Positions 13,060 to 21,563 of a stretch of 40,685 nucleotides of DNA are shown here, piece after piece. The notes beneath the pieces were generated by a model that worked only from the letters and a program-made list of their open reading frames with translations, did not search any database and was not told the origin of the DNA. The translations under genes were made by a program, and so were the position numbers. Source of the stretch: Bacteroidota bacterium. GTDB lineage: Bacteria > Bacteroidota > Bacteroidia > Cytophagales > Cyclobacteriaceae. Within the stretch, counting starts at the first letter, position 1. Each line of letters opens with the position of its first letter. Location of the stretch: assembly GCA_018266395.1 (NCBI GenBank), contig JAFEAM010000048.1, positions 1-40,685 of the forward strand. The letters are read 5' to 3'.

Positions 13060-13844
13060 TAGTATTCCTTTCTCAGCGCTGCCAGCAGCTTTGCATTCAC
13101 TTCCATGTACTTGCGGAAGTGTCCTTTTCGTGTGGAACTGACAGAGCCATAGTAGAGTCCGAGGGAGTTGATGGCCTCTTCCTTCTGAAACTTATCGAGT
13201 CCCTTGAAATGGAACGGGATCACCTCGTTGCTTTTCTCATAGTCAAGTATGGCCTTGAAGTTGAGGGTGGTGTCCCTCCTGCCGAGTTGCACTTCAAAAT
13301 CATAGTCAAAGTGACGGATCAACAACGGGGTGACGAACTCCCGCAATTCATTGGTCTCCACCTCCTGCCGGTCGTTGATGTTGCGGATCGTTACCGTGAG
13401 ATCGCCAATGAGGTTTTGGATATCATTGCTTTTGAAGAACCTGAGGGATCCTGAGTTCTTCAGCTGGTCCAGCACCACCGTCCTGGCTTCAAAGACAAAC
13501 GGGGTTCTGGCACTCACGCCGATAAAGAAGTTGACTGCAAATTCCTTGGGCACCCGACTCAGGCTGCTGTCCCGGAAGTACGTCATGAGATAGATCAGCG
13601 CCTCTTCCTTGCGAAGCCTGTTCCTGTATTTCTCGGCAATCACAATGGAGTCGTTCCTGAGTTCCCCTACAAAGTTCCTTGCAAGTTCAGCGGCCTGCTG
13701 TCGTTCGCCATAGTCTTCCCTGAAGTTCTCCGCCACAAAGCCAAGGAAGACGGCGAGGAAGAGCATGAGAAATTCGAAGGCGTATTTCCTCCATGAAGAT
13801 GCGGAGGGTCCAGGTTCGGTGGTCATTGAAGAGTTTGGCTCCAA
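13056..13844 (-). CDS. Single-pass membrane protein, DUF6090-like, 262 aa
   Basis: A short cytoplasmic N-terminus rich in Ser/Pro precedes one membrane helix at about residues 25-42 (FEFLMLFLAVFLGFVAENF), directly followed by a long charged helical region (FREDYGERQQAAELARNFVGELRNDS...). The rest is predominantly helical and should be periplasmic. The layout resembles a family very common and multicopy in Bacteroidota (DUF6090 and relatives, no known function). Base composition returns to the core type here, so this gene marks the right border of the island. Confidence 0.7.
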   Translation of the reverse strand: MEPNSSMTTEPGPSASSWRKYAFEFLMLFLAVFLGFVAENFREDYGERQQAAELARNFVGELRNDSIVIAEKYRNRLRKEEALIYLMTYFRDSSLSRVPKEFAVNFFIGVSARTPFVFEARTVVLDQLKNSGSLRFFKSNDIQNLIGDLTVTIRNINDRQEVETNELREFVTPLLIRHFDYDFEVQLGRRDTTLNFKAILDYEKSNEVIPFHFKGLDKFQKEEAINSLGLYYGSVSSTRKGHFRKYMEVNAKLLAALRKEYY

Positions 13845-13928
13845 AACTAATAGTTTGGTGTTTGGTAGGCATTCATGACTAAATCGTTGCTAATTTGGTA
13901 TATCCTAAAATACACAAACCGAGCCTTG

Positions 13929-14507
13929 ATGGAAAGATCAGTTACCATTTTATTGCTTTTTTTAATAGCACGTACAGGAGTTGGGCAGCCACTGGAATTT
14001 GACCTTAATAGACCCATGAAAGCTCAGGCGAAATGGGATAACGTTTACATTTATAAGGACCCCCAGAAGAAAATTACCATTGGAGTTTTGGAGGGACGTC
14101 AGTCTGTGGATATCCTTCGCTGGAGACCTCATCTTTTTTTCATTGAGGCAAAGACGGGAGAGTTTGGTTATGTTAATTCTGAGGAAATAATCTCCTACCA
14201 AGATGAGTTTGATAGTTTAATTAAATACATAGAAAAGAAAACCCGTGATATAGAGAGTGGTATCGCCAAGAAATATGCAGAATCTCTTGATTCGAAATTT
14301 GGCAAAGATATTTCTGCAAAAATTCTAAAGCACGAGTATTGGATTGGGATGACCGATGAAATGGCTGTTTATGCACTTGGCAAACCGGATAAGATCAATA
14401 GTACGGTGACTGCTACTGTCAGATCAGAGCAATGGGTATATGTTAGCCGTGATATCTACCTTTATTTTAAGAATGGAATCCTCGAGAGTTACCAAAATTC
14501 GCGTTGA
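13929..14507 (+). CDS. Secreted hypothetical protein with SH3-like and BamE-like parts, 192 aa
   Basis: Start chosen at MERSVTILLLFLIARTGVG (13929), which gives a clean signal peptide; an in-frame ATG at 13875 would add 18 residues ahead of it. After cleavage (near GVGQ), residues about 30-90 resemble a bacterial SH3 domain (WDNVYIYKDPQKKITIGVLEGRQSV...GEFGYVNSEEI). The C-terminal part IGMTDEMAVYALGKPDKINSTV...EQWVY...YLYFKNGILES follows the SmpA/BamE-like pattern of a short outer-membrane lipoprotein domain (GMT..EV...LG.P....). No lipobox is seen, so it is probably periplasmic. Envelope role inferred. Confidence 0.65.
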   Translation: MERSVTILLLFLIARTGVGQPLEFDLNRPMKAQAKWDNVYIYKDPQKKITIGVLEGRQSVDILRWRPHLFFIEAKTGEFGYVNSEEIISYQDEFDSLIKYIEKKTRDIESGIAKKYAESLDSKFGKDISAKILKHEYWIGMTDEMAVYALGKPDKINSTVTATVRSEQWVYVSRDIYLYFKNGILESYQNSR

Positions 14508-14524
14508 AGAGTACTTCTTGGGCA

Positions 14525-14549
14525 ATTGTTGGTTTGCAAAACCAACAAT
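14525..14549 (+). terminator. Hairpin after the 192-aa protein gene
   Basis: Perfect 11-bp stem ATTGTTGGTTT / AAACCAACAAT with a GCA loop, 18 bp after the stop. There is no T-run, so it may block exonucleases rather than act as an intrinsic terminator. Confidence 0.5.
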
Positions 14550-14598
14550 CCTGCACACTTTCAAATCACACCCATCGATTACCGTGTGGGTGTCAACC

Positions 14599-14627
14599 TG
14601 CAGAGTCCCCTGACGGGAGACTCTGCG
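14599..14627. repeat. Solitary type B hairpin
   Basis: TGCAGAGTC / GACTCTGCG arms with loop CCCTGACGGGA. It lies 8 kb from the other copies and third in a row of hairpins behind the gene ending at 14507. This shows that the family spreads beyond the left array. Confidence 0.7.
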
Positions 14628-14836
14628 AGGAACCTCCCAGTCCTGCGTAGTCAAAACTATTGGACTCTCACTCCCCTCAGAGTAAGATTCCAGATATCCC
14701 TAACATATTCCCAGAAGATTTTCAGCGCCTCGGCGCCACTGCGGTTAATAACCAGACGAAAGTTGGGCTGAAGCCTGTCGTTTTGGGTGTCCCACAATCA
14801 CTCAATCACCAAATCACCCCATCACCAAATGAACTG

Positions 14837-14909
<73 letters not shown>

Positions 14910-14940
14910 GGCAAATTGCCCGTTAGGGCAAAAGCGGGCA

Positions 14941-14971
14941 CAAAAATACTTGAAACATCAGGTTTTGCAAA
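14941..14971 (-). promoter_or_regulatory. Promoter of tRNA-Thr
   Basis: On the minus strand TTTG (14971-14968), 19 bp, then TATTTTTG (14948-14941), an exact match to the Bacteroidota promoter form TTTG-N19-TAnnTTTG, 31 bp before the tRNA 5' end. Confidence 0.75.
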
Positions 14972-15118
14972 TGCCTGCGCCGAACTCGTTTGAAACTCCC
15001 CTGAGGGCCTGAATTGAGTCACCACAGGCCCTTCATGTGCCTATTCTCATCTGATATCACTATCAAACGTCATATCTATTGCGGTCAGCGGATGCTTGCT
15101 TAGCATGCGCAATCGGCC

Positions 15119-16324
15119 GTGAAGAAGTGGCTTTTCATAGTGTTGGGCGTGGGACTGGCTGGCGGAGCCTATTATTGGTACGCGCTTTCACACTCTGCCT
15201 CACCGGATTTCCAATGGCGTACAGCCAAAATTGAAAGAGGTGACATCACTACCCTCGTCACCGCCACGGGATCCCTCAGCGCCGTCACTACTGTTCAAGT
15301 GGGGACACAGGTCACGGGTACTATCTCCAGGCTGCTGGTGGACTTCAATTCAGTGGTCCGCAAAGGACAGATCATCGCCATCCTCGATACCTCTTTCCTG
15401 GTGGCCTCCCGCGATGATGCGCTGGCGAACACTGAAAAGGCACGTGCGCAATACAATCAGTATCAGCGGGAATACAACAGGGTCAAGAAACTCTTTGATG
15501 AGAAGGTTAATGCACAGGCCGACTATGACCTGGCGCTCACCAACCTGGAACTGGGCAGAACTAATCTACGTTCTGCTGAAGCGCAACTCAACCGCGCCCG
15601 GATCAATCTCCAGTATGCCACCATACGCGCACCTATCAGCGGCACGGTGATATCGCGAAATGTAGACGTGGGACAGACGGTCATTTCGAGCTTCAACACA
15701 CCTACCCTCTTCACCATCGCCAACGACCTCACCCACATGCAGGTGCAGGCCAACATTGATGAAGCGGATATAGGCCAAATTCAGGTTGGACAATATGTGA
15801 GCTTTACTGTCGATGCCTATCCCAATGAAGTGTTCAAGGGTACGGTGCAGCAGATCCGGCTGCAGCCGGTGACCATCCAGAACGTGGTGAACTACGTGGT
15901 CATCATTGACGTGCCCAACCCCGACCTGAAGCTCATGCCTGGACTTACCGCCAACATCAGCGTAAAGGTCCAGGAACACAAAGATGTGCTGAAGGTGCCC
16001 ATCAGCGCACTGCGTTTCACCCCTCCGGAAGGATATGGAGTAAACACTGACTCTATAAAGAAGAATGGAGAGGTGAACCGGATCAGGACAACTGAAACTA
16101 TTGGAAGTAATCCTCAGGAAGGTGTCTTATGGCTATCCGATGGCCAGGAAATCTATCCTGAAAAAGTACAGACGGGTATAAATGACGGTACTTATATCGA
16201 AGTTATTGGAAACGGATTGAAGTCTAATGATGTGATTGTCACCGGAATAAATCACTCAACAGAGACATCAACTTCAACAAGCAATCCATTTATGCCTAAG
16301 ATGCCCACACGGCGGGGAAGATGA
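15119..16324 (+). CDS. Efflux periplasmic adaptor protein (MacA/HlyD family), 401 aa
   Basis: GTG start at 15119, giving MKKWLFIVLGVGLAGGAYYW, an uncleaved N-terminal anchor. Then: lipoyl-like half with VTATGSLSAVTTVQVGTQVTGTI (about 50-75); coiled-coil hairpin about 100-165 (ALANTEKARAQYNQYQREYNRVKKLFDEKV...LRSAEAQLNRARINLQYATIRAP); lipoyl second half with APISGTVISRNVDVGQTV; beta-barrel and membrane-proximal domains to the end. Adaptors of this family bridge an inner-membrane MacB-type transporter and a TolC-like channel. It is first in a tight operon with its ATPase (1 bp downstream) and permease. No outer-membrane channel gene is adjacent. Substrate unknown. Confidence 0.92.
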   Translation: MKKWLFIVLGVGLAGGAYYWYALSHSASPDFQWRTAKIERGDITTLVTATGSLSAVTTVQVGTQVTGTISRLLVDFNSVVRKGQIIAILDTSFLVASRDDALANTEKARAQYNQYQREYNRVKKLFDEKVNAQADYDLALTNLELGRTNLRSAEAQLNRARINLQYATIRAPISGTVISRNVDVGQTVISSFNTPTLFTIANDLTHMQVQANIDEADIGQIQVGQYVSFTVDAYPNEVFKGTVQQIRLQPVTIQNVVNYVVIIDVPNPDLKLMPGLTANISVKVQEHKDVLKVPISALRFTPPEGYGVNTDSIKKNGEVNRIRTTETIGSNPQEGVLWLSDGQEIYPEKVQTGINDGTYIEVIGNGLKSNDVIVTGINHSTETSTSTSNPFMPKMPTRRGR

Positions 16325-16325
16325 T

Positions 16326-17093
16326 ATGGCTGGTCCCGGATCCGATAAGCTGCTTCGTGCAAAGGATCTCGTCAAAGTCTACAAGGCTGGCGAAGTGGAA
16401 GTCAGAGCATTGCGGGGCATTACCATGGAAGTGGAACAGGGCGAGTTCCTCGCGGTGACAGGCTCCAGCGGTTCAGGCAAGTCGACCTTCATGAATATCC
16501 TGGGCTGCCTGGACATCCCCACTTCCGGTTCCTATTGGATCGATGGCCAGGATGTATCGAAGCTTAACCGCAACCAGCTTGCAGAATTGAGGAACCGAAA
16601 ACTGGGTTTCATTTTCCAATCATTCAATATTCTTCCCCGGACTTCCGCCCTCGAGAATGTGGAACTTCCATTGCTGTACAACCGAACCGTCAACGCAAAG
16701 GACCGCCGCCAGCGTGCGCATGATGCGCTCATCAAAGTGGGGCTGCAAGATAAGATCACATCGATGCCCAACCAGCTTTCAGGAGGACAGCAGCAGCGGG
16801 TAGCCATTGCGCGGGCCCTTATCAATAACCCGAGGTTGATTCTTGCAGATGAACCTACCGGCAACCTCGACACCCGCACCAGCTATGAAATCATGGCGGT
16901 GTTCCAGTCGCTCAATGACAAGGGCATCACCATCATGATGGTCACCCATGAACCGGATATCGCCCAGTTTGCCAAGCGCAAAATCGTTTTCAGGGACGGC
17001 AGGATTACCGTGGATGAAAAGATCACAAACCGGAAGTTCGCAGAAGAAGAGTTGAAGCATATGCCTGCATTGGCAGTGGAAGAAACAGTATGA
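16326..17093 (+). CDS. ABC transporter ATP-binding protein (MacB/LolD type), 255 aa
   Basis: All nucleotide-binding motifs are intact: Walker [10 protein letters not shown] (46-54), Q-loop FIFQSFN (96-102), signature [15 protein letters not shown] (151-165), Walker [13 protein letters not shown] (171-182) and H-loop MVTHEP. The TGNLD form is typical of the MacB/LolD/FtsE group that powers FtsX-fold permeases. In E. coli MacB the ATPase and permease are fused; here they are separate genes, as is usual in Bacteroidota. The last 4 bp overlap the permease start (ATGA), indicating coupled translation. Confidence 0.95.
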   Translation: MAGPGSDKLLRAKDLVKVYKAGEVEVRALRGITMEVEQGEFLAVTGSSGSGKSTFMNILGCLDIPTSGSYWIDGQDVSKLNRNQLAELRNRKLGFIFQSFNILPRTSALENVELPLLYNRTVNAKDRRQRAHDALIKVGLQDKITSMPNQLSGGQQQRVAIARALINNPRLILADEPTGNLDTRTSYEIMAVFQSLNDKGITIMMVTHEPDIAQFAKRKIVFRDGRITVDEKITNRKFAEEELKHMPALAVEETV

Positions 17094-18310
17094 GAGTCGC
17101 AAATCTGATCCTGGTTGCCTTTCGGTCTCTTGCACGGAACAAGATGAGAACCTTTCTGACCATGCTGGGAATCATCATAGGCGTAGGGTCTGTGATCGCC
17201 ATGCTGGCAATCGGTGAAGGTTCCAGGGTGAATATCCAGAACTCCATCGCCAGCCTGGGTACCAACTCGATCATGATCTTTCCGGGTGCCATCAGTCACG
17301 GCGGCGTAAGAATGGAAGCCGGATCCGTCCAAAGCCTGACCAAGGAGGATGCGCAGGCCATCGCCCAACAGTGTGATCTGATTAGTTACGTCTCGCCCGT
17401 CGTCACCAAAGGCGCGCAGGTGATTGCATCAAACCAGAACTGGCGTACACTGTGCATCGGCGTTTATAATGATTACTTCAGCATTCGTGGTCTTAATCTT
17501 TCCAATGGCCGGCTCTTCTCAGCATCCGAGCACAGATCAGCTGCCAAGGTCTGCATCATAGGGCTAACAGTGTCCAACAGCCTGTTTGGGGAAGGCCACG
17601 ATCCGGTGGGAGAATACATGAGGATCAACACCATCCCCTTCCGCATCATAGGCCTGATGGAAAAGAAAGGTCAGAACACCTTTGGACAAGACCAGGACGA
17701 TGTCATCATCGCTCCGTTCCTCACCGTGCAGAAGAGGATGCTGTCCACCACCAATGTGAACCAGATTCTGGCTTCCAGCAGCACAGCGGCAGCCATGGAC
17801 GATGCCACCGACGAAATCATTCAGCTGATCCGGTCAAGGCACCATCTTAAGGATACTGATGAGGATGATTTCACCGTGAGAACCCAGGCCGACATCAGTA
17901 ACATCTTTGGCTCAGTGTCCAAAGTACTTACAATCCTCCTGGCCAGCATTGCCAGCATTGCGCTGCTGGTTGGCGGGATTGGCATAATGAACATCATGCT
18001 CGTTTCTGTGACCGAACGGACCCGGGAGATAGGTATTAGAATGGCTGTCGGCGCCAAAGGCAGGGATGTATTGATTCAGTTTATGATTGAATCTATCTTC
18101 ATCAGCTTCCTGGGCGGTGTTCTGGGGATTGCATTCGGGGTTACAGCCTCCAGTATGGTGGCTCGTTTTGGCGGATGGCCGGTATTCATCACTCCATTTT
18201 CCGTGGTGCTCTCATTCGTCTTTTCAACCGCCGTCGGATTATTCTTTGGTTGGTACCCTGCACAAAAAGCAGCTGGTTTGAATCCTATAGAAGCACTCAG
18301 ATACGAGTGA
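17090..18310 (+). CDS. ABC transporter permease (MacB membrane part), 406 aa
   Basis: FtsX-fold permease with the usual four helices: one near residues 17-38 (RTFLTMLGIIIGVGSVIAMLAIGEG), a periplasmic MacB-type domain of about 220 residues, then three C-terminal helices beginning LLASIASIALLVGGIGIMNIMLVSV, followed by the coupling segment TERTREIGIRMAVGA and ending YPAQKAAGLNPIEALRYE, a very well conserved MacB-family C-terminus. Third gene of the efflux operon. It probably drives tripartite export of a peptide, lipid or antibiotic-like compound together with the adaptor at 15119. Confidence 0.95.
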   Translation: MRVANLILVAFRSLARNKMRTFLTMLGIIIGVGSVIAMLAIGEGSRVNIQNSIASLGTNSIMIFPGAISHGGVRMEAGSVQSLTKEDAQAIAQQCDLISYVSPVVTKGAQVIASNQNWRTLCIGVYNDYFSIRGLNLSNGRLFSASEHRSAAKVCIIGLTVSNSLFGEGHDPVGEYMRINTIPFRIIGLMEKKGQNTFGQDQDDVIIAPFLTVQKRMLSTTNVNQILASSSTAAAMDDATDEIIQLIRSRHHLKDTDEDDFTVRTQADISNIFGSVSKVLTILLASIASIALLVGGIGIMNIMLVSVTERTREIGIRMAVGAKGRDVLIQFMIESIFISFLGGVLGIAFGVTASSMVARFGGWPVFITPFSVVLSFVFSTAVGLFFGWYPAQKAAGLNPIEALRYE

Positions 18311-18323
18311 ATAGATCGCCACC

Positions 18324-18372
18324 TTACCACTTACCGCTTACCACTTACCGCTTACCGCTTACCACTTACCAC
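18324..18372. repeat. Seven-bp satellite (TTACCRC)x7
   Basis: Seven perfect-length copies of TTACCAC or TTACCGC in a row, starting 14 bp after the permease stop and running into the 55-bp dispersed repeat. Copy number could vary by slippage; it lies outside genes. Confidence 0.85.
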
Positions 18373-18412
18373 TCACCTGCCTGCGCTGAAGCTTCGGCGG
18401 ACAAAGCCTCTC
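18358..18412 (-). repeat. 55-bp dispersed repeat, copy 2 (inverted)
   Basis: Reverse complement of 8416-8470 with 51 of 55 positions equal. It lies between the convergent ends of the permease and pyruvate kinase genes and overlaps the end of the TTACCRC satellite. Confidence 0.8.
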
Positions 18413-18422
18413 ATTATTCTAA

Positions 18423-19946
18423 CTACTGCTGTATAAACGCCTTAGCTACCCCCAGGGGCCTCATGATGTAGCGCTTCTTGTTTACGTGGCCTAGTTGTCG
18501 TGTGAGAATATCGGCCAGGGTCTTGATGGTCTTCACGATATACTGCCCTTTGTTCAGCATGACGCACTCTGCCCTCACCCCCATGGCGGCATCCGTTATT
18601 TCTGACCGGGTGGCGAAGCCCGTCTTGTTAAGTGTTTCGAGCACCTGTGTGGCCCAGATGACCGGCACGTGTGCTGCCTCACAGACCCAGAGGATTTCCT
18701 CCTGAATTTCGCTCAGCCGTTCAAAGCCTATTTCTACTGCCAGATCGCCCCTGGCAATCATCACGCCCAATGCCTCGTCTTTCATTCCGTTCATCAGCAA
18801 TGCAGGAAGGTTTTGCACAGCGCTCAGCCTTTCGATCTTCAGTACAATAGCAGGCCTCTTCTTACGGGAATGCTTGGTGATTTCAGCTCTGAGTTTCTCC
18901 ACATCAGAAGCATTGCTGACAAAGGAATATCCCACCATATCTGCGTGCTGGCAGATGAAAGGGATATTCTTAATGTCCTCCTCCATCAAGGAAGGGATGG
19001 TCAATTCAGAGTCGGGAAGGTTGATTCCCTTTTCCGGTTTTAGCAGGGGTTTCTTGGTGGAAATCCGCATAACTTTCACCATAACGCGTTCCGGTTCCAC
19101 CTCCATGACTTTCGCCTCAAACTTGCCATCATCAAAGAAGATGTGCTCACCGGGTTTGATCATGCTGAGGAGTTCCATCGGCTCTATGAACAGCGTATCC
19201 GACGACATCCTCCTTCTTCGTTTGCCAGGTTCTGTCTCCCCGTTGGCATCGAACCGCAGGATGAGTTCCTTGCCCTCTTTTACGGGCAGGGCCACATTTT
19301 CAGACTTCCTCCTGGCACCTATAGATTGAATCCTGATTTTGGGTCCGGCCAGGTCCATGTAGATTTTGCAGTTGCGTCCGGTCTTGGCTATGGCTTTCCT
19401 GAGAACGGCAATCATCCTTCCCCACACTTCCGGATCATCATGTGCGCAATTGATTCGGGCCACCGTCATGCCCTCGTTCAGCATCTCCTCCACGAGCATG
19501 TGATCATTCATCATTTCTGAAGAGAAGGTCACCATGATATGAGGTCTGTCCTGGACAGGAAAGACGCCCAAGAGGTTCTCTGCGTGGTTCAAACTCAGTT
19601 TCGATGCCATCTCAAAATTGCAGGCAGGCAGCAGGTGCTTTTGACGGGCCAGGTCAAGCCAATTCAAAACACTTTGCAGCTGAAACTGGGTATGGCTTTC
19701 GCTGTTCGTGAGTGATGACAAGCCGCAGTGGTGGAGATATTCCTGCGCTTCCCGGATTTCATTACTTCGCAATACGAGATAATCGATAAGATTGGCTCCA
19801 CTCATTTTGAAATTGTCGTGAAGCTGGGAGAGTACTGGTGCAAACTTTCTCTCCGCTTCCTGCATCTCGGCAATGATGGCCGATATCTGCTGTGAGACCT
19901 TTTCCTGCGTCAGATCATGAATGGATGCCTTACGGGCCGCCTTCAT
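18423..19946 (-). CDS. Atypical pyruvate kinase, 507 aa
   Basis: Start chosen at MKAARKASIHDL (19946); an ATG at 20051 would add 35 unlikely residues. The first 130 residues are a helical extension absent from standard enzymes. The barrel follows: VTFSSEM (about 139), ARINCAHDD (Asn166), MDLAGPKIR (Asp198, Lys203), VLKIERL with the catalytic Lys and metal-ligand Glu, MIARGDLAVEIG, and ATQVLETLNKTGFATRSEITDA. Differences from the norm: NFSH is NCAH, TKGPEIR is LAGPKIR (Lys at this place is known from K+-independent enzymes), SGETAxGxYP is replaced by NKGQYIVK, and the C-terminal regulatory domain is missing. It may be an unregulated or altered-specificity kinase. Confidence 0.8.
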   Translation of the reverse strand: MKAARKASIHDLTQEKVSQQISAIIAEMQEAERKFAPVLSQLHDNFKMSGANLIDYLVLRSNEIREAQEYLHHCGLSSLTNSESHTQFQLQSVLNWLDLARQKHLLPACNFEMASKLSLNHAENLLGVFPVQDRPHIMVTFSSEMMNDHMLVEEMLNEGMTVARINCAHDDPEVWGRMIAVLRKAIAKTGRNCKIYMDLAGPKIRIQSIGARRKSENVALPVKEGKELILRFDANGETEPGKRRRRMSSDTLFIEPMELLSMIKPGEHIFFDDGKFEAKVMEVEPERVMVKVMRISTKKPLLKPEKGINLPDSELTIPSLMEEDIKNIPFICQHADMVGYSFVSNASDVEKLRAEITKHSRKKRPAIVLKIERLSAVQNLPALLMNGMKDEALGVMIARGDLAVEIGFERLSEIQEEILWVCEAAHVPVIWATQVLETLNKTGFATRSEITDAAMGVRAECVMLNKGQYIVKTIKTLADILTRQLGHVNKKRYIMRPLGVAKAFIQQ

Positions 19947-20121
19947 AGGGGTAATAATACAGGGCTTAGTTATCACTAAAACCACCGTTCTGAAATGACA
20001 TTTGTCACCAGCCCCGGTGAGGTTAGTGGGTCGTAGAATGGCTGCACCCATGCATCCGAAGAGAAACTAAGAATAGCTATATTACTAGTCCGGAAAGGGT
20101 ACTTCTAGTCGGTCCCAACCA

Positions 20122-20199
20122 CCCCGACGATAAATGTCGGGGCTCACCTGAAATCTGAAACCCCGACGATAAATGTTGTGGCTCACTTGAAATCTGAAA
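20122..20199. repeat. 39-bp tandem repeat, two units
   Basis: Units 20122-20160 and 20161-20199 abut exactly and differ at 3 positions. Unit 1 carries a 7-bp-stem hairpin CCCCGAC-GATAAAT-GTCGGGG. In unit 2 two changes break this stem. The pair ends 12 bp before the ligase start codon, in its 5' leader. Confidence 0.8.
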
Positions 20200-20211
20200 T
20201 CTAAAAATCCC

Positions 20212-21549
20212 ATGTTCCAGCCCGACATAGAAACCGTGCCCATTCCCCAATTGAGGAAGCTGCAAAGTGAGCGGCTGAAGAACCAGCTTGGCCTGCTTTA
20301 CGACAAGGTACCCTTCTATCGCAGGAAAATGGACGAAGCTGGCATCAGGCCGCAGGACTTCCGAGGGATTGAAGATATCCACAAGCTTCCCTTCACAAAG
20401 AAGTCGGATCTCAGGGACCATTACCCGTACGGGTTAATGACCATGCCCCTTGAAGATATCTCACGCATTCATGCCTCCAGCGGAACGACCGGTAAGCCTA
20501 CCGTGGTGGGTTATTCCAGGAAGGATATTTCAATCTTCTCTGAAGTAGTGGCACGGAGTCTTGTCGCAGCCGGCGGTCGCCCGGGTATGATGCTGCAAAA
20601 CGCTTACGGATATGGGTTGTTCACAGGCGGACTCGGATTACATTATGGGGCCGAATTACTTGGTATGACGGTGGTGCCTGTTTCAGGTGGAATGACAGAC
20701 CGACAGCTGCTGCTATTACAGGATTTCAAACCTCACATGATCGCCTGTACGCCCTCCTATGCCCAGACGCTGGGAGAAGAGGTAGTCCGACGTGGGATTG
20801 ATGTCAGCAAACTGAATCTGCGCTATGCCATTCTCGGCGCTGAGCCATGGACTGAAGCTGTGAGGTCGGACGTGGAAAAGAATCTTCATGTGACGGCCAC
20901 CAACATATACGGCCTGAGTGAAATTATCGGACCGGGTGTATCGCAGGAAGATTATGAGGAACGCGGGTCAGGAAGTTATGTATGGGAGGATCATTTCTTC
21001 CCCGAGATCGTTGACAAGGATTCGGGTGAACCGCTGGAAGAAGGAAAGCACGGCGTATTGGTATTCACCACACTGACGAAAGAAGCGATGCCGCTGCTCC
21101 GCTACTGGACCAACGATATCACCTGGCTGAATTATGATAAATCGGGCAAGCGCACGCACATCAAGATGGGTCCTATCATTGGAAGATCTGATGACATGCT
21201 GATCATCAGAGGAGTCAATCTCTTTCATACCCAGATAGAGGACCTGCTTCAGAACATGGAGGGACTGGCGGCATCCTATCAGCTCGTGGTCACCAGGGAC
21301 AAAGCCATGGATGAGGTGGAGGTCCTGGTGGAAGTCGACAAGGAGCATTATCGTGCCCTTGGGGAGCCCTCCCTTTCTGATCCCGAGAGCACACCTGAAA
21401 GGTTCCTTGAAATCCGCAACCGGTTCATCAGCCGCATCAAAGGGGAAATTGGTCTGACGATGCAGGTCACCCTTCAGGCACCCGGAAAAATACCAAGAAG
21501 CGAAGGCGGAAAACTAAGCAGGATAAAAGATCTGCGGGTGAAGAAGTAA
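20212..21549 (+). CDS. Phenylacetate-CoA ligase family protein (PaaK-type), 445 aa
   Basis: Adenylate-forming enzyme making an acyl-CoA from an aryl or related acid via an acyl-AMP. Visible: the P-loop-like motif ASSGTTGKPTVVGYS (about 87-101), AYGYGLFTGGLG, the core motif YGLSEIIGPGV, the hinge region MGPIIGRSDDMLIIRGVNLFHTQIE, and the C-terminal lid with the conserved Lys environment PGKIPRSEGGKLSRIKDLR. Length (about 440) and motifs match PaaK. No other phenylacetate catabolism gene is in the window, so the true substrate may be another aromatic or fatty acid. It diverges from the pyruvate kinase gene. Confidence 0.88.
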   Translation: MFQPDIETVPIPQLRKLQSERLKNQLGLLYDKVPFYRRKMDEAGIRPQDFRGIEDIHKLPFTKKSDLRDHYPYGLMTMPLEDISRIHASSGTTGKPTVVGYSRKDISIFSEVVARSLVAAGGRPGMMLQNAYGYGLFTGGLGLHYGAELLGMTVVPVSGGMTDRQLLLLQDFKPHMIACTPSYAQTLGEEVVRRGIDVSKLNLRYAILGAEPWTEAVRSDVEKNLHVTATNIYGLSEIIGPGVSQEDYEERGSGSYVWEDHFFPEIVDKDSGEPLEEGKHGVLVFTTLTKEAMPLLRYWTNDITWLNYDKSGKRTHIKMGPIIGRSDDMLIIRGVNLFHTQIEDLLQNMEGLAASYQLVVTRDKAMDEVEVLVEVDKEHYRALGEPSLSDPESTPERFLEIRNRFISRIKGEIGLTMQVTLQAPGKIPRSEGGKLSRIKDLRVKK

Positions 21550-21563
21550 TCAGTCCAAAGCGC

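Noticed and set aside
20077..20421. 114-codon minus frame over the ligase start
   Set aside because: It is antisense to the conserved PaaK N-terminus and contains the 39-bp tandem repeat.
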